Shown: positions 1-6,075 of the stretch, piece after piece
How positions within the stretch are numbered: the first letter of the stretch is position 1
How the letters are laid out: each line of letters opens with the position of its first letter
Assembly (NCBI GenBank): GCA_030018855.1
Contig: JASEHG010000040.1
Coordinates: 1-12,637, forward strand
Direction of reading: 5' to 3'
Length of the DNA stretch: 12,637 bases
Source: Candidatus Brocadiaceae bacterium
GTDB lineage: Bacteria; Planctomycetota; Brocadiia; Brocadiales; Bathyanammoxibiaceae
Made by a program: the position numbers and the translations under genes
Notes under the pieces: model-generated
Database searches by the model: none
What the model was told of the DNA's origin: nothing
Seen by the model: the letters and a program-made list of their open reading frames with translations, nothing else

Positions 1-1
1 G

Positions 2-886
2 GCAGGGATCCCTGCCATTGTGTTCTTACCTAAGAATAAGGTCTCCAGTTCACAGTTAGTCCAGCCCCTGGCCAATAACGCCCTGACCCTTTCCATAGAT
101 ACCGATTTTGATGGGTGCATGAAGCTGGTGAAGGAGGTATGTGCCAGAAACAACATCTACCTGGCCAATTCCATGAACTCCCTGCGGATTGAGGGGCAAA
201 AGACCGTCAGTATAGAGATTGTCCAGCAATTTGATTGGGAGGTGCCTGACTGGGTAGTGGTTCCGGGGGGCAATTTAGGAAACGTTACCGCCCTTGGGCT
301 GGGCTTCTTGATGATGAAAGACCTGGGCATCGTGGATAAACTCCCCAGGATTGCCTGTGCCCAGGCCCAGAAAGCCAACCCACTCTACCTCAGCTATCTA
401 AAAGGGTTCAAAGAATACAAACCTGTTAAGGCCCAACAGACCCTGGCCAGTGCGATTCAGATAGGTGACCCCGTGAGCATAAAGAAGGCCGTAAAGATCC
501 TCCAGGGCTTCAATGGGGTAGTAGAGGAGGCCTCAGAGGACGAACTGGCAAACGCGGCCGCCAGGGCCGACCGTACCGGTCTCTTCAACTGTCCACATAC
601 TGGAGTAGCCCTGGCCGCCATAATAAAACTCCTGGGGAGGGGAGAGATAAAACCTGATGAGAAGGTAGTGGTTATATCCACTGCCCATGGGCTAAAATTC
701 CCAGATTTTAAGATACGTTACCACGAAGGGACCCTGGAGGGGGTAACACCCCTATACAGGAACCAGCCAGTAGAGGTACCAGCCGATTACGAAGCTGTGA
801 AGGGCTCTATCCTCAGGGCCGTGGAGAAAAGACCTTACGACTACAAACCTACTCTAGTGCCAAGCCCCTCTGCGGTTAAGGATTAA
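2..886 (+). CDS. thrC: Threonine synthase, 3' part (5' end outside window)
   Basis: PLP-dependent threonine synthase, which converts O-phosphohomoserine to threonine in the last step of threonine synthesis in the cytoplasm. The frame is open from base 2 and reads AGIPAIVFLP before the GTG at 20, so that GTG is an internal valine codon and not the start. Family blocks visible are QLVQPLANNALTLSIDTDFD, NSMNSLRIEGQKT, the VPGGNLGN phosphate-binding loop near the middle and the FNCPHTGVALAA block near the end. The PLP lysine lies upstream of the window. About 294 codons are present of a usual 400 or so. The stop TAA shares the TTAA with the stop of the convergent minus-strand gene. The product is clear; the symbol follows from the family. 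Confidence 0.93.
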   Translation, partial: AGIPAIVFLPKNKVSSSQLVQPLANNALTLSIDTDFDGCMKLVKEVCARNNIYLANSMNSLRIEGQKTVSIEIVQQFDWEVPDWVVVPGGNLGNVTALGLGFLMMKDLGIVDKLPRIACAQAQKANPLYLSYLKGFKEYKPVKAQQTLASAIQIGDPVSIKKAVKILQGFNGVVEEASEDELANAAARADRTGLFNCPHTGVALAAIIKLLGRGEIKPDEKVVVISTAHGLKFPDFKIRYHEGTLEGVTPLYRNQPVEVPADYEAVKGSILRAVEKRPYDYKPTLVPSPSAVKD

Positions 887-1158
887 TGGACAGAGCGCAG
901 GGTACTAACCTTGCTCTTACCCTGATGGTGTTCCACTGTACCCCTGGACCCAGCCACTTTCTTTCTTTGTACCTTATCCGCCTTTGGGGGATGTTTTGCA
1001 ATCTCTTCCCGGTACTTATTTATTAGTTCCTCGTTATTGTATCCGGAGCACGACCCGTGGTGCCACTTTTCCCTGGGATTAGGGAAGACGGCACAGCGTT
1101 CTCCCAGATTTAATTTACAGCCACTGCATTTGCGAACAGGTTTTAGCCACTTTTCCAT
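883..1158 (-). CDS. Small four-cysteine protein, probably metal-binding, unknown function
   Basis: A predicted 91-residue protein. I chose the ATG at 1158 because AGGGG lies a few bases upstream; an upstream in-frame start at 1197 would add 13 residues without a comparable Shine-Dalgarno. Residues 10-37 carry C11-x2-C14-x7-C22-x14-C37 within KCSGCKLNLGERC and WHHGSCSGYNN, a spacing that fits a zinc ribbon or small Fe-S site. The C-terminal 50 residues are rich in Lys, Arg and His and look disordered. The gene converges on thrC, and the two stops overlap in TTAA. It reads as a conserved small protein, but I cannot assign a role. Confidence 0.72.
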   Translation of the reverse strand: MEKWLKPVRKCSGCKLNLGERCAVFPNPREKWHHGSCSGYNNEELINKYREEIAKHPPKADKVQRKKVAGSRGTVEHHQGKSKVSTLRSVH

Positions 1159-1210
1159 TGTTTCCCCTGAGTTAAAAAGTCCTAAGCAAGCCTGCACACC
1201 CGCCTGTCCT

Positions 1211-1340
1211 ACAGTAGACAGCGTACGGGGGAGAGTAGATTTCTGGACTCTAGATTGCCGATTCTTAGATTTTAGGTTTTCAAACCTAAAGGTCTTAAAT
1301 CAATAAATCAAGAAATCTAAAGGTTTTCCCTGTCTACTGT
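1211..1340. repeat. 11-bp inverted repeat pair around the 1159-1351 intergenic region
   Basis: ACAGTAGACAG at 1211-1221 is the exact reverse complement of CTGTCTACTGT at 1330-1340. The right arm lies in the TGTCTAC heptamer array, so the left arm is an inverted member of the same repeat family about 110 bp away. The space between is AT-rich and contains the hairpin at 1271-1290; I see no gene in it. Confidence 0.6.
1271..1290. other. AT-rich perfect hairpin, possible terminator of the actin operon
   Basis: TTTAGGTTT at 1271-1279 and AAACCTAAA at 1282-1290 are perfect inverted repeats with a two-base centre. The hairpin lies downstream of the MamK-like gene, in the direction of its transcription, and upstream of the small cysteine protein. 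No clear run of U follows on the minus strand, so a terminator role is only a possibility. Confidence 0.3.
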
Positions 1341-1351
1341 CTACTGTCTAC
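1331..1351. repeat. Three tandem copies of the heptamer TGTCTAC
   Basis: Three perfect head-to-tail copies of TGTCTAC end one base before the stop codon of the MamK-like gene (TTA at 1352-1354). They resemble the short tandem heptamer repeats known from some cyanobacteria, by form only. Related TGACTAC units occur near 2440 and 6026, both in non-coding DNA. Confidence 0.85.
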
Positions 1352-2410
1352 TTATTTAAGCTCTTTCCAGAGGGCCTCTGGCATGTCATGGGCAAGTTTC
1401 AATGAACCGTTGGCTCCAGCATAGACTGGCTCTTCCACCCTGGAGACCTTGCCCCCACCGTACTCCTGCAGACCTGCCTCAACGAGTTTGTCCAGTCCCC
1501 TAATCTGGCTCATGCCTCCTGCCAGGATTACGCTCTGAAGGATGCGCTGTTGGAATTCGGGGTCGTAAGTAGAAATTAGGTTCCCAACGGCCTCAAGGAT
1601 AGGAGGTACTATGGACTTGCAGGCCTGTTGACATTCATCCGTAATGTCTATACTCCTGGGCTTGCCTGCTACTGGGACCTTCACTAATATCCTGTCATTG
1701 GTATCAATTACAAGACCATACTTTTCCTTCATCTCCCTGACCATGTTGATAGTAAGCTGGGCATCCGGGTGGTTCTCCCTTATCAATTTTAAGAGCAGTT
1801 CGTCCACGTAGTCCCCGGCGGTAGTCAGGGTTATCTGGTCTCCTTCCTCAGGGAGGCTTCCATGCATACGGCAGAGGTCCACCGTCCCGGCACCGATGTC
1901 TATAATCAAGACATCCTCCAGCTTTTCTAACCCATAGGCCACGGAAAAGGGTTCCGAGACTACTACCACTGAGTCCAGGACCTCGGAGGAGGCTTCTATG
2001 AGGGACTGCTTGTTGACCACACTGGCCTGGGCTGGGGCGCCAATAACCCCATAGACCTTCTGCCCATTCTTAGGCCCTGCTAATCCCACCACATGCTTTA
2101 CCAGCTCCCTGGCGGCCTCTTTGTAGTTAGCGACCTCCTCAGAACTGGCACGACTGGAATTATCAGAGTACTTGATGACCCCTCTCTCAAAGGGCCTTAT
2201 CAAGTTGAGGGCCAGGCGGTGTTGCATGGCCTCAGTCCCAAAAATCACTTCCCTGCCCAGCATCTTCCTTGAGACCTCATCCTTGGGCCAACCCACCACG
2301 CTTAATACCGTCTGGCGGAGACCATTACTGGCCGTAATGGAGGTCTTGAAGGTCCCAAGGTCAATTCCTAAAAATAACGATTCACCATAATCCCTTACTA
2401 ACTCGGCCAT
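1352..2410 (-). CDS. MamK-family actin-like ATPase
   Basis: A 352-residue protein of the actin/Hsp70 ATPase fold. It follows MamK, the magnetosome filament protein, along its whole length from memory. LFLGIDLGT (12-20) is the first phosphate loop, SVVGWPKD lies at 37-44, VVSEPFSVAYGLEKL at 150-164, DIGAGTVDLC at 171-180, DQITLTTAGDYVDE at 191-204 and the adenosine motif ILAGGMSQIRGL at 295-306. E153 and D171 stand 18 residues apart, like the catalytic E143 and D161 reported for MamK of Magnetospirillum, so ATP hydrolysis and polymerisation are expected. A strong AAGGAGGAAA precedes the ATG. It is the second gene of a minus-strand pair, 76 bp after the coiled-coil-like gene. No other magnetosome gene is visible, so a plasmid-segregation, organelle-positioning or general cytoskeletal role is also possible. 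I leave the symbol blank because mamK implies magnetosomes. Confidence 0.88.
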   Translation of the reverse strand: MAELVRDYGESLFLGIDLGTFKTSITASNGLRQTVLSVVGWPKDEVSRKMLGREVIFGTEAMQHRLALNLIRPFERGVIKYSDNSSRASSEEVANYKEAARELVKHVVGLAGPKNGQKVYGVIGAPAQASVVNKQSLIEASSEVLDSVVVVSEPFSVAYGLEKLEDVLIIDIGAGTVDLCRMHGSLPEEGDQITLTTAGDYVDELLLKLIRENHPDAQLTINMVREMKEKYGLVIDTNDRILVKVPVAGKPRSIDITDECQQACKSIVPPILEAVGNLISTYDPEFQQRILQSVILAGGMSQIRGLDKLVEAGLQEYGGGKVSRVEEPVYAGANGSLKLAHDMPEALWKELK

Positions 2411-2486
2411 ATTAACTTTCCTCCTTAACTGACTACTGATAGATTCACTTTACTCCCACATACCTTCATTAGTACGGGGCAAGGTT

Positions 2487-3032
2487 TTATGCACCGGAGG
2501 TCTTTTGATTAACCCCCCGCAGATTGAGATTCTCCTTAAGAATGTTGCCAAAAAAGCCCCTGGTGATATTCGCTTTGGGCGAGCTAGGCGACAAAGGAGT
2601 GGCCCCGTCACTGGTGGTCTTCGGCCCCCGGCCCTCGGCTATCTGCTCCTGACCCCCTGATTGCTGATTGCTGACGTCCGACTGCTCGTCGTCAATTGCC
2701 GTGGCTTTGCCACCTGCCCTCTTGAGGGTCTCCAATTCTTTACGCAACCTGGATACCTCTCCTTCCAGGGCCATGTGGCTCTCCCTCTCTTTATCCAACC
2801 GCCTTGCCAGCTCCCACTCCACGGCCTGGTTTATCAGTTCTTCAAGCCCCCTTTGGCTTATCACCTTCAGATTTTTTATGCCCTGTTTTTGGAATTCCTT
2901 GAGAGGGACAAACGAAGAGGTCTGCTGGATGGCTTCGTCAAGTCCTTGAGGGGGTAGAGGAGGTGTTCCCAACACTTCTTGGGAGGAACTATCCTTTTTC
3001 TGAGGGAGTGGCCTTGCCACCTCTACTTCCAT
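2487..3032 (-). CDS. Hypothetical protein with predicted coiled coil, probable partner of the actin-like protein
   Basis: A 181-residue protein I do not recognise. Residues 1-40 are Pro/Gln/Ser-rich and look disordered. Residues 45-105 (from FVPLKEFQKQGIKNLKVISQ on through ELARRLDKERESHMALEGE) are highly charged, helical and heptad-like, ending in a probable short coiled coil. Residues 106-160 are again low-complexity, and the last 20 (ITRGFFGNILKENLNLRG) could be an amphipathic helix. No membrane segment or signal peptide is seen. It is the first gene of the actin unit and is placed to be an adaptor, nucleator or regulator of the filament. That role is inferred from position only. The linker DNA contains a TGATTGC tandem repeat (2658-2674). 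The start has a modest AGGA about 10 bases upstream. Confidence 0.75.
   Translation of the reverse strand: MEVEVARPLPQKKDSSSQEVLGTPPLPPQGLDEAIQQTSSFVPLKEFQKQGIKNLKVISQRGLEELINQAVEWELARRLDKERESHMALEGEVSRLRKELETLKRAGGKATAIDDEQSDVSNQQSGGQEQIAEGRGPKTTSDGATPLSPSSPKANITRGFFGNILKENLNLRGVNQKTSGA
2658..2674. repeat. TGATTGC heptamer tandem inside a coding linker
   Basis: TGATTGC occurs twice in tandem, followed by TGA. On the coding (minus) strand it encodes part of the Ser/Asn/Gln-rich linker (SNQQSG). It looks like an intergenic simple repeat that was captured into the reading frame. Confidence 0.6.
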
Positions 3033-3077
3033 TATGTCTTTGTCCTTCTTTTAGAGGGACTTTTAAACCTTTGGCGA

Positions 3078-3106
3078 AGTCTACAATAACCATTCATTAT
3101 TGTCAA
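3078..3106 (-). promoter_or_regulatory. Sigma70-type promoter of the actin operon
   Basis: On the minus strand, TTGACA (3106-3101) is a perfect -35 box, followed by a 17-bp spacer and TAGACT (3083-3078), four of six to the -10 consensus. Transcription would begin near 3071, about 40 bases before the ATG at 3032. Confidence 0.65.
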
Positions 3107-3114
3107 CACAATAA
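3097..3114. promoter_or_regulatory. Operator-like TTATTG inverted repeat over the -35 box
   Basis: TTATTG (3097-3102) and CAATAA (3109-3114) form a 6-6-6 inverted repeat that covers the -35 box of the actin-operon promoter. Read on the minus strand, TTATTGT recurs at 3090-3084, inside the spacer. The arrangement fits binding by a repressor dimer, but no regulator gene is adjacent. Confidence 0.35.
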
Positions 3115-3205
3115 ATTTTCCTCTGCGTAAACTTCTGAACCCAAACTAGATATGATATACGGCAATCCTTACCCAAGTCGTAATCTAAATCTAAAGTCTC
3201 CAATC

Positions 3206-3429
3206 TTGTATTGAGACCTCTGAAAAAGTCACCCTGACGTCGTGTGTCATTCTGAGCGAAGCGAAGTAGGGGCGAACGGCCGTTCGCCCCTATTCATAGG
3301 AAATTCTTCGGTCGCTTCCCCTTCTCCGCCTCAGGCGGACCAGGGCTTCGGCTTCGTTCCCTCAGACGCCGTCCTGAGCAGGACGAAGGAATGACAAGCA
3401 AGTGGAGTTTCTCAGAGGTCTCATTGTAT
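3206..3429. mobile_element. MITE-like element (3212-3423) with 6-bp target duplication
   Basis: The element runs 3212-3423 (212 bp). Its ends are terminal inverted repeats: TGAGACCTCTGAAAAA (3212-3227) matches the reverse complement of 3408-3423 at 15 of 16 positions. It is flanked by perfect direct repeats TTGTAT at 3206-3211 and 3424-3429, as expected for a target-site duplication. Inside are sub-terminal inverted TGTCATTC/GAATGACA sequences (3245-3252 and 3389-3396), a 26-bp perfect palindrome and one TCCGCCTCAGGCGGA unit. It encodes no transposase, so it would need one supplied in trans. It sits between the divergent actin and trpE promoters without hitting either. Confidence 0.8.
3267..3292. 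repeat. Perfect 26-bp palindrome of the TAGGGGC family
   Basis: TAGGGGCGAACGG and its exact complement CCGTTCGCCCCTA meet between 3279 and 3280. It lies within the MITE-like element. The same TAGGGGC outer arm recurs in the palindrome at 9624-9653 and as a half copy (GCCCCTAC) near 3495-3502. Confidence 0.9.
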
Positions 3430-3443
3430 ATAGGCATAGGTAA

Positions 3444-3604
3444 TCCGCCTCAGGTGGACAAGTTGAAAATCCGCCGTGTTTTGGGCGGGACCTGCCCCTA
3501 CATCCTTGACAGTGCCGAAGGGCTGGGCTAGAATGCCCTAAATCTTTAACTCCTAACCCAAAATTCGCCATAGGCGGATATGTCCCTTCTCCGCCTAAGG
3601 CGTA
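3444..3604. repeat. Cluster of degenerate TCCGCCTCAGGCGGA units upstream of trpE
   Basis: Degenerate copies of the 15-mer TCCGCCTCAGGCGGA occur at 3444-3458, 3564-3578 and 3590-3604, and an exact copy at 3325-3339 lies in the MITE-like element. The two downstream copies fall in the trpE leader and can pair within themselves or with each other (GGCGGA at 3573-3578 with TCCGCC at 3590-3595). With the surrounding repeats they account for most of the gene-free stretch 3033-3627. Confidence 0.65.
3506..3534 (+). promoter_or_regulatory. Sigma70-type promoter of trpE
   Basis: TTGACA (3506-3511), a 17-bp spacer and TAGAAT (3529-3534) give a near-consensus promoter. Transcription would begin near 3541 and leave a leader of about 87 bases before the trpE ATG at 3628. 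The leader contains two alternative hairpins but no obvious Trp-rich leader peptide. Confidence 0.65.
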
Positions 3605-3627
3605 TCAAGGGCAGGCTCAGGAACGAC

Positions 3628-5169
3628 ATGAAGCCTTCTTATTCCCCATCATATCCAGAGTTTGAGAGACAGGCAAAGGCTGTAGCACCTCCTGGTGACA
3701 AAAAGGCCCGTATAGTACCTGTCTATCGCCAGCTCATGGCTGACACCCTCACCCCTGTCTCTGCCTTCCAGAAGCTGGGTCTATCCGGACATGCCTTCCT
3801 CCTGGAGAGCGCGGCCGGAGGGGAAAAGATGGCCAGATATTCCTTCCTGGGGGTGGAACCTTTTATGGAGGTTAAGGGCTATGGCAACTGCATGGAGGTC
3901 CTAAGAGGTACTTCTAAAGAGACACTGGAGACACGGGACCCCCTGGCCGTACTGGAAGGTCTAGTTATGGAACTCCCTCCGGCTACCTGCCGGGAATTAC
4001 CCGCAGTCGGAGAAGGGGCGGAGGCCACCTTCTCGGCAGGGGCGGTGGGATACGTAAGTTACGACGCCGTCCGCTTCATTGAAAGACTGCCCGAGCGTGC
4101 CATGAACGACCTCCAGCTCCCTGACCTCCTTTTCATGTTCTTTGACTCCCTGGTCATCTTTGACCACCTGAACAAGACCATAAAGGTAGTCTCAAACGCC
4201 CGTCTAGGGGATAAAAAAGACCCCTCCCTGGCCTACCAGGAGGCCACCAGAAAGATTGACTCCATCATAGAAAGGCTCAGGACCCCCATCCTGACCCTTA
4301 GCGACGACATAACCACTGATGGGGAGGTAACCCTGCCCTTCTCTTCTAACTTTGAGAGGGAAGATTTTCTCAAGGCAGTCCAGAGATGTAAGGAATACAT
4401 AAAGGCAGGGGACGTCTTCCAGGTGGTACTCTCCCAGAGACTGGCCGTAAAGACCCAGGCCAGTCCCTTCAATATCTATCGTGCACTCAGGGTAATAAAC
4501 CCTTCTCCTTATATGTTCTATCTAGACCTGGGGGAGCTTAAGCTGATAGGCTCCTCCCCCGAGGTGATGGTAAAGGTGGAGCATGGTGAGATAACCGTAA
4601 GGCCCATTGCCGGTACCAGGAAGCGGGGACTCAACGAAGAAGAAGACATGAGGCTTGAAAAGGAGTTGTTGGCAGACCCGAAAGAAAGGGCCGAACACAT
4701 AATGCTGGTAGACCTCGGCAGGAACGACGTAGGGAGGGTGGCCGAGTACGGGAGCGTATCCCTGGAAGACAGGATGATTATAGAGAAATACTCCCACGTC
4801 ATGCACATTACCTCTTCCGTAACAGGCAAGCTCCGGCAGGACAGGAGCGCCTTTGACACCCTGAAGGCCTGCCTCCCGGCAGGCACCCTCTCAGGCGCCC
4901 CCAAGGTAAGGGCTATGGAGATTATTGAGGAACTGGAACCCACCCGCCGGGGCCCCTATGGTGGGGCGGTAGGCTACGTGGACTTCTCGGGCAACATGGA
5001 CACCTGCATAACCATCCGTACCATAGTATTAAGAGGAGACACGGCCTACATCCAGGCAGGGGCCGGCATAGTAGCCGATTCCGTCCCAGAGAAGGAATAC
5101 GAGGAGACCCTCAACAAGGCCAAAGGCCTCCTCAAGGCCATAGAGGCGGCGGAGGGGATGGAAGGCTAG
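3628..5169 (+). CDS. trpE: Anthranilate synthase component I
   Basis: Converts chorismate to anthranilate, with ammonia from a TrpG glutamine amidotransferase, as the first step of tryptophan synthesis. The 513-residue length fits the family. LLESAAGGEKMARYSFLG near residue 59 is the LLES tryptophan feedback site. Catalytic-domain blocks follow: GDVFQVVLSQR, NPSPYMFYLDL (near 291), RPIAGTRKRG, ERAEHIMLVDLGRNDVGRV, LPAGTLSGAPKVRAMEII and GPYGGAVGYVDFSGNMDTCI. I chose the ATG at 3628 because AGGA lies five bases upstream. A longer start at 3580 would add 16 Arg/Leu-rich residues encoded by the intergenic palindromes. trpG does not follow; a toxin-antitoxin-like pair does. The last codons are duplicated at 5941-5967. 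I see nothing to suggest the enzyme is inactive. Confidence 0.94.
   Translation: MKPSYSPSYPEFERQAKAVAPPGDKKARIVPVYRQLMADTLTPVSAFQKLGLSGHAFLLESAAGGEKMARYSFLGVEPFMEVKGYGNCMEVLRGTSKETLETRDPLAVLEGLVMELPPATCRELPAVGEGAEATFSAGAVGYVSYDAVRFIERLPERAMNDLQLPDLLFMFFDSLVIFDHLNKTIKVVSNARLGDKKDPSLAYQEATRKIDSIIERLRTPILTLSDDITTDGEVTLPFSSNFEREDFLKAVQRCKEYIKAGDVFQVVLSQRLAVKTQASPFNIYRALRVINPSPYMFYLDLGELKLIGSSPEVMVKVEHGEITVRPIAGTRKRGLNEEEDMRLEKELLADPKERAEHIMLVDLGRNDVGRVAEYGSVSLEDRMIIEKYSHVMHITSSVTGKLRQDRSAFDTLKACLPAGTLSGAPKVRAMEIIEELEPTRRGPYGGAVGYVDFSGNMDTCITIRTIVLRGDTAYIQAGAGIVADSVPEKEYEETLNKAKGLLKAIEAAEGMEG
5137..5163 (+). repeat. Direct repeat, trpE copy (pairs with 5941-5967)
   Basis: These 27 bp encode the AIEAAEGME tail of TrpE and match 5941-5967 at 26 of 27 positions. 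The two copies bracket the MNT/HEPN pair with a period of 804 bp. Confidence 0.85.
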
Positions 5170-5177
5170 GAAAAACA

Positions 5178-5498
5178 ATGAAAAATCAGAAACCTGACGG
5201 GGCAATTCAACAACTAGCCTCTACACTGAGAAAACGGTTTGGAACACACCTGGTGAAAATAATCCTCTTTGGTTCCAGGGCAAGGGGGGATTACGAGCCA
5301 GACTCGGATTACGACGTGCTGGTATTGCTGGATGAAGTAACCAAAGAGATTAGAGACGAGATAGACGAGATAGTCTGGCAGATTGGTTGGGACAACGATG
5401 TATTGATTACCTCCATTGTCCACGATGTAAGGACGTTTGAAACCCACCTTTATGAACCCCTTTTCATTAACGTCCGAAAAGAAGGGATAACTTTGTGA
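5178..5498 (+). CDS. MNT-type nucleotidyltransferase (MntA-like antitoxin)
   Basis: A 106-residue minimal nucleotidyltransferase. FGSRARGDYEPDSDYDVLVL (31-50) holds the GS of the family motif (G32, S33) and the metal-binding D44 and D46; D74 in NDVLIT is the likely third acid. In the known MntA/HepT systems such a protein modifies the HEPN toxin by adding AMP to a tyrosine. AGGAAAAACA precedes the ATG, and the gene starts nine bases after the trpE stop, so it is probably read from the trpE transcript. Its stop overlaps the GTG start of the HEPN gene in GTGA, which suggests translational coupling. The length and motif are intact, so it may still be active even though its partner is broken. An alternative reading is a nucleotidyltransferase of unknown substrate. 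Confidence 0.88.
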   Translation: MKNQKPDGAIQQLASTLRKRFGTHLVKIILFGSRARGDYEPDSDYDVLVLLDEVTKEIRDEIDEIVWQIGWDNDVLITSIVHDVRTFETHLYEPLFINVRKEGITL

Positions 5499-5904
5499 GG
5501 GAGGGACTTTCAGACCAACTAAGGAAGATGAAAGAAAAATCCCTGCAATCCCTTGAGATTGCTAGAGACTTATTTTCCAAGGGGTATTATGGAGACTGTT
5601 CCTCAAAGGCCTATTATGCCGTATTCCATGCAGTGCAATCGGTTTTGCTTACTAAGGGGTTAACTTATTCAAAACACTGGCAGGTCATAGGGGCCTTCAA
5701 TAAAGAATGCATTCATAAAGGCTTATTCCCGGAGAGCTTTAGCAAATATGGATAGAACGCCTTTTTAAGGACAGGCAAATCAGCGATTATGAATATCTCA
5801 GTTCAATATCGGCTGACCATGCAGAGGAAGACCTGAAAAGGGCGGAGACTATAACCCTTGCTATTGAAGAATACCTTAAAAAAGAGGGATTCCTTGATAC
5901 CTGA
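5495..5904 (+). pseudogene. HEPN-domain protein (toxin partner), frameshifted
   Basis: The first frame (GTG at 5495) gives 85-86 residues ending in FPESFSKYG then TAG at 5753. From 5749 the neighbouring frame reads WIERLFKDRQISDYEYL and continues to EEYLKKEGFLDT with TGA at 5902. Together they make a normal HEPN/UPF0332-type protein of about 137 residues. A one-base deletion near 5747-5750 explains the break; a sequencing error could also. The HEPN core SKAYYAVFHAVQSVL (37-51) has K38-x6-H45 where many family members have Arg-x6-His, so the catalytic arginine may also be replaced. Active partners are RNases inhibited by the MNT protein. Both changes point to a decayed toxin. Confidence 0.82.
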
Positions 5905-5940
5905 GTTACAGACTTACTAATAAAATTATACATCCTTACT

Positions 5941-5967
5941 GCCATAGAGGCGGCGGAGGAGATGGAA
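5941..5967 (+). repeat. Direct repeat, non-coding copy of the trpE 3' end
   Basis: It matches 5137-5163 at 26 of 27 positions. Read in the TrpE frame it gives AIEAAEEMEKPGSRNL and then a stop inside the following palindrome. It is probably the remnant of an earlier or alternative trpE terminus. Confidence 0.85.
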
Positions 5968-5974
5968 AAGCCAG

Positions 5975-6026
5975 GTAGCCGCAACCTTTAGGTTGCGCCC
6001 TAACGCAGGCTAAAGCCTGCGGCTAC
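5975..6026. repeat. Two-hairpin palindromic repeat able to form a three-way junction
   Basis: GTAGCCGCA (5975-5983) pairs with TGCGGCTAC (6018-6026). Within lie two 8-bp hairpins, CGCAACCT/AGGTTGCG (5980-5997) and CGCAGGCT/AGCCTGCG (6004-6021). The outer stem overlaps the inner ones, so the structures compete. It has the look of a dispersed intergenic repeat and contains no gene. Confidence 0.85.
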
Positions 6027-6046
6027 TGACTACTAGCTTACTTAAT

Positions 6047-6075
6047 TTGACAGGCCCAATCCTTCATGCTAACAT
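6047..6075 (+). promoter_or_regulatory. Possible promoter at the head of the six-gene cluster
   Basis: TTGACA (6047-6052), a 17-bp spacer and TAACAT (6070-6075, four of six to consensus) lie over the first codons of the next gene. If used, the transcript would begin near 6082 and translation could start almost leaderless at GTG 6084. The conflict with the ATG at 6066 makes this uncertain. Confidence 0.35.

Noticed and set aside
1037..1306. Plus-strand open frame of 89 residues
   Set aside because: It is antisense to the cysteine protein and intergenic repeats, with no family resemblance or ribosome site.
3362..3571. Minus-strand open frame of 69 residues
   Set aside because: It is composed of MITE-like and palindromic repeat sequence and spans a promoter.
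3206..3604. CRISPR array
   Set aside because: The palindromes are irregularly spaced, differ in sequence and lack equal unique spacers or cas genes.
3580..3627. An upstream ATG extending TrpE by 16 residues
   Set aside because: The added residues are encoded by the TCCGCC palindrome repeats and are Arg/Leu-rich, whereas ATG 3628 has an AGGA at the right distance.
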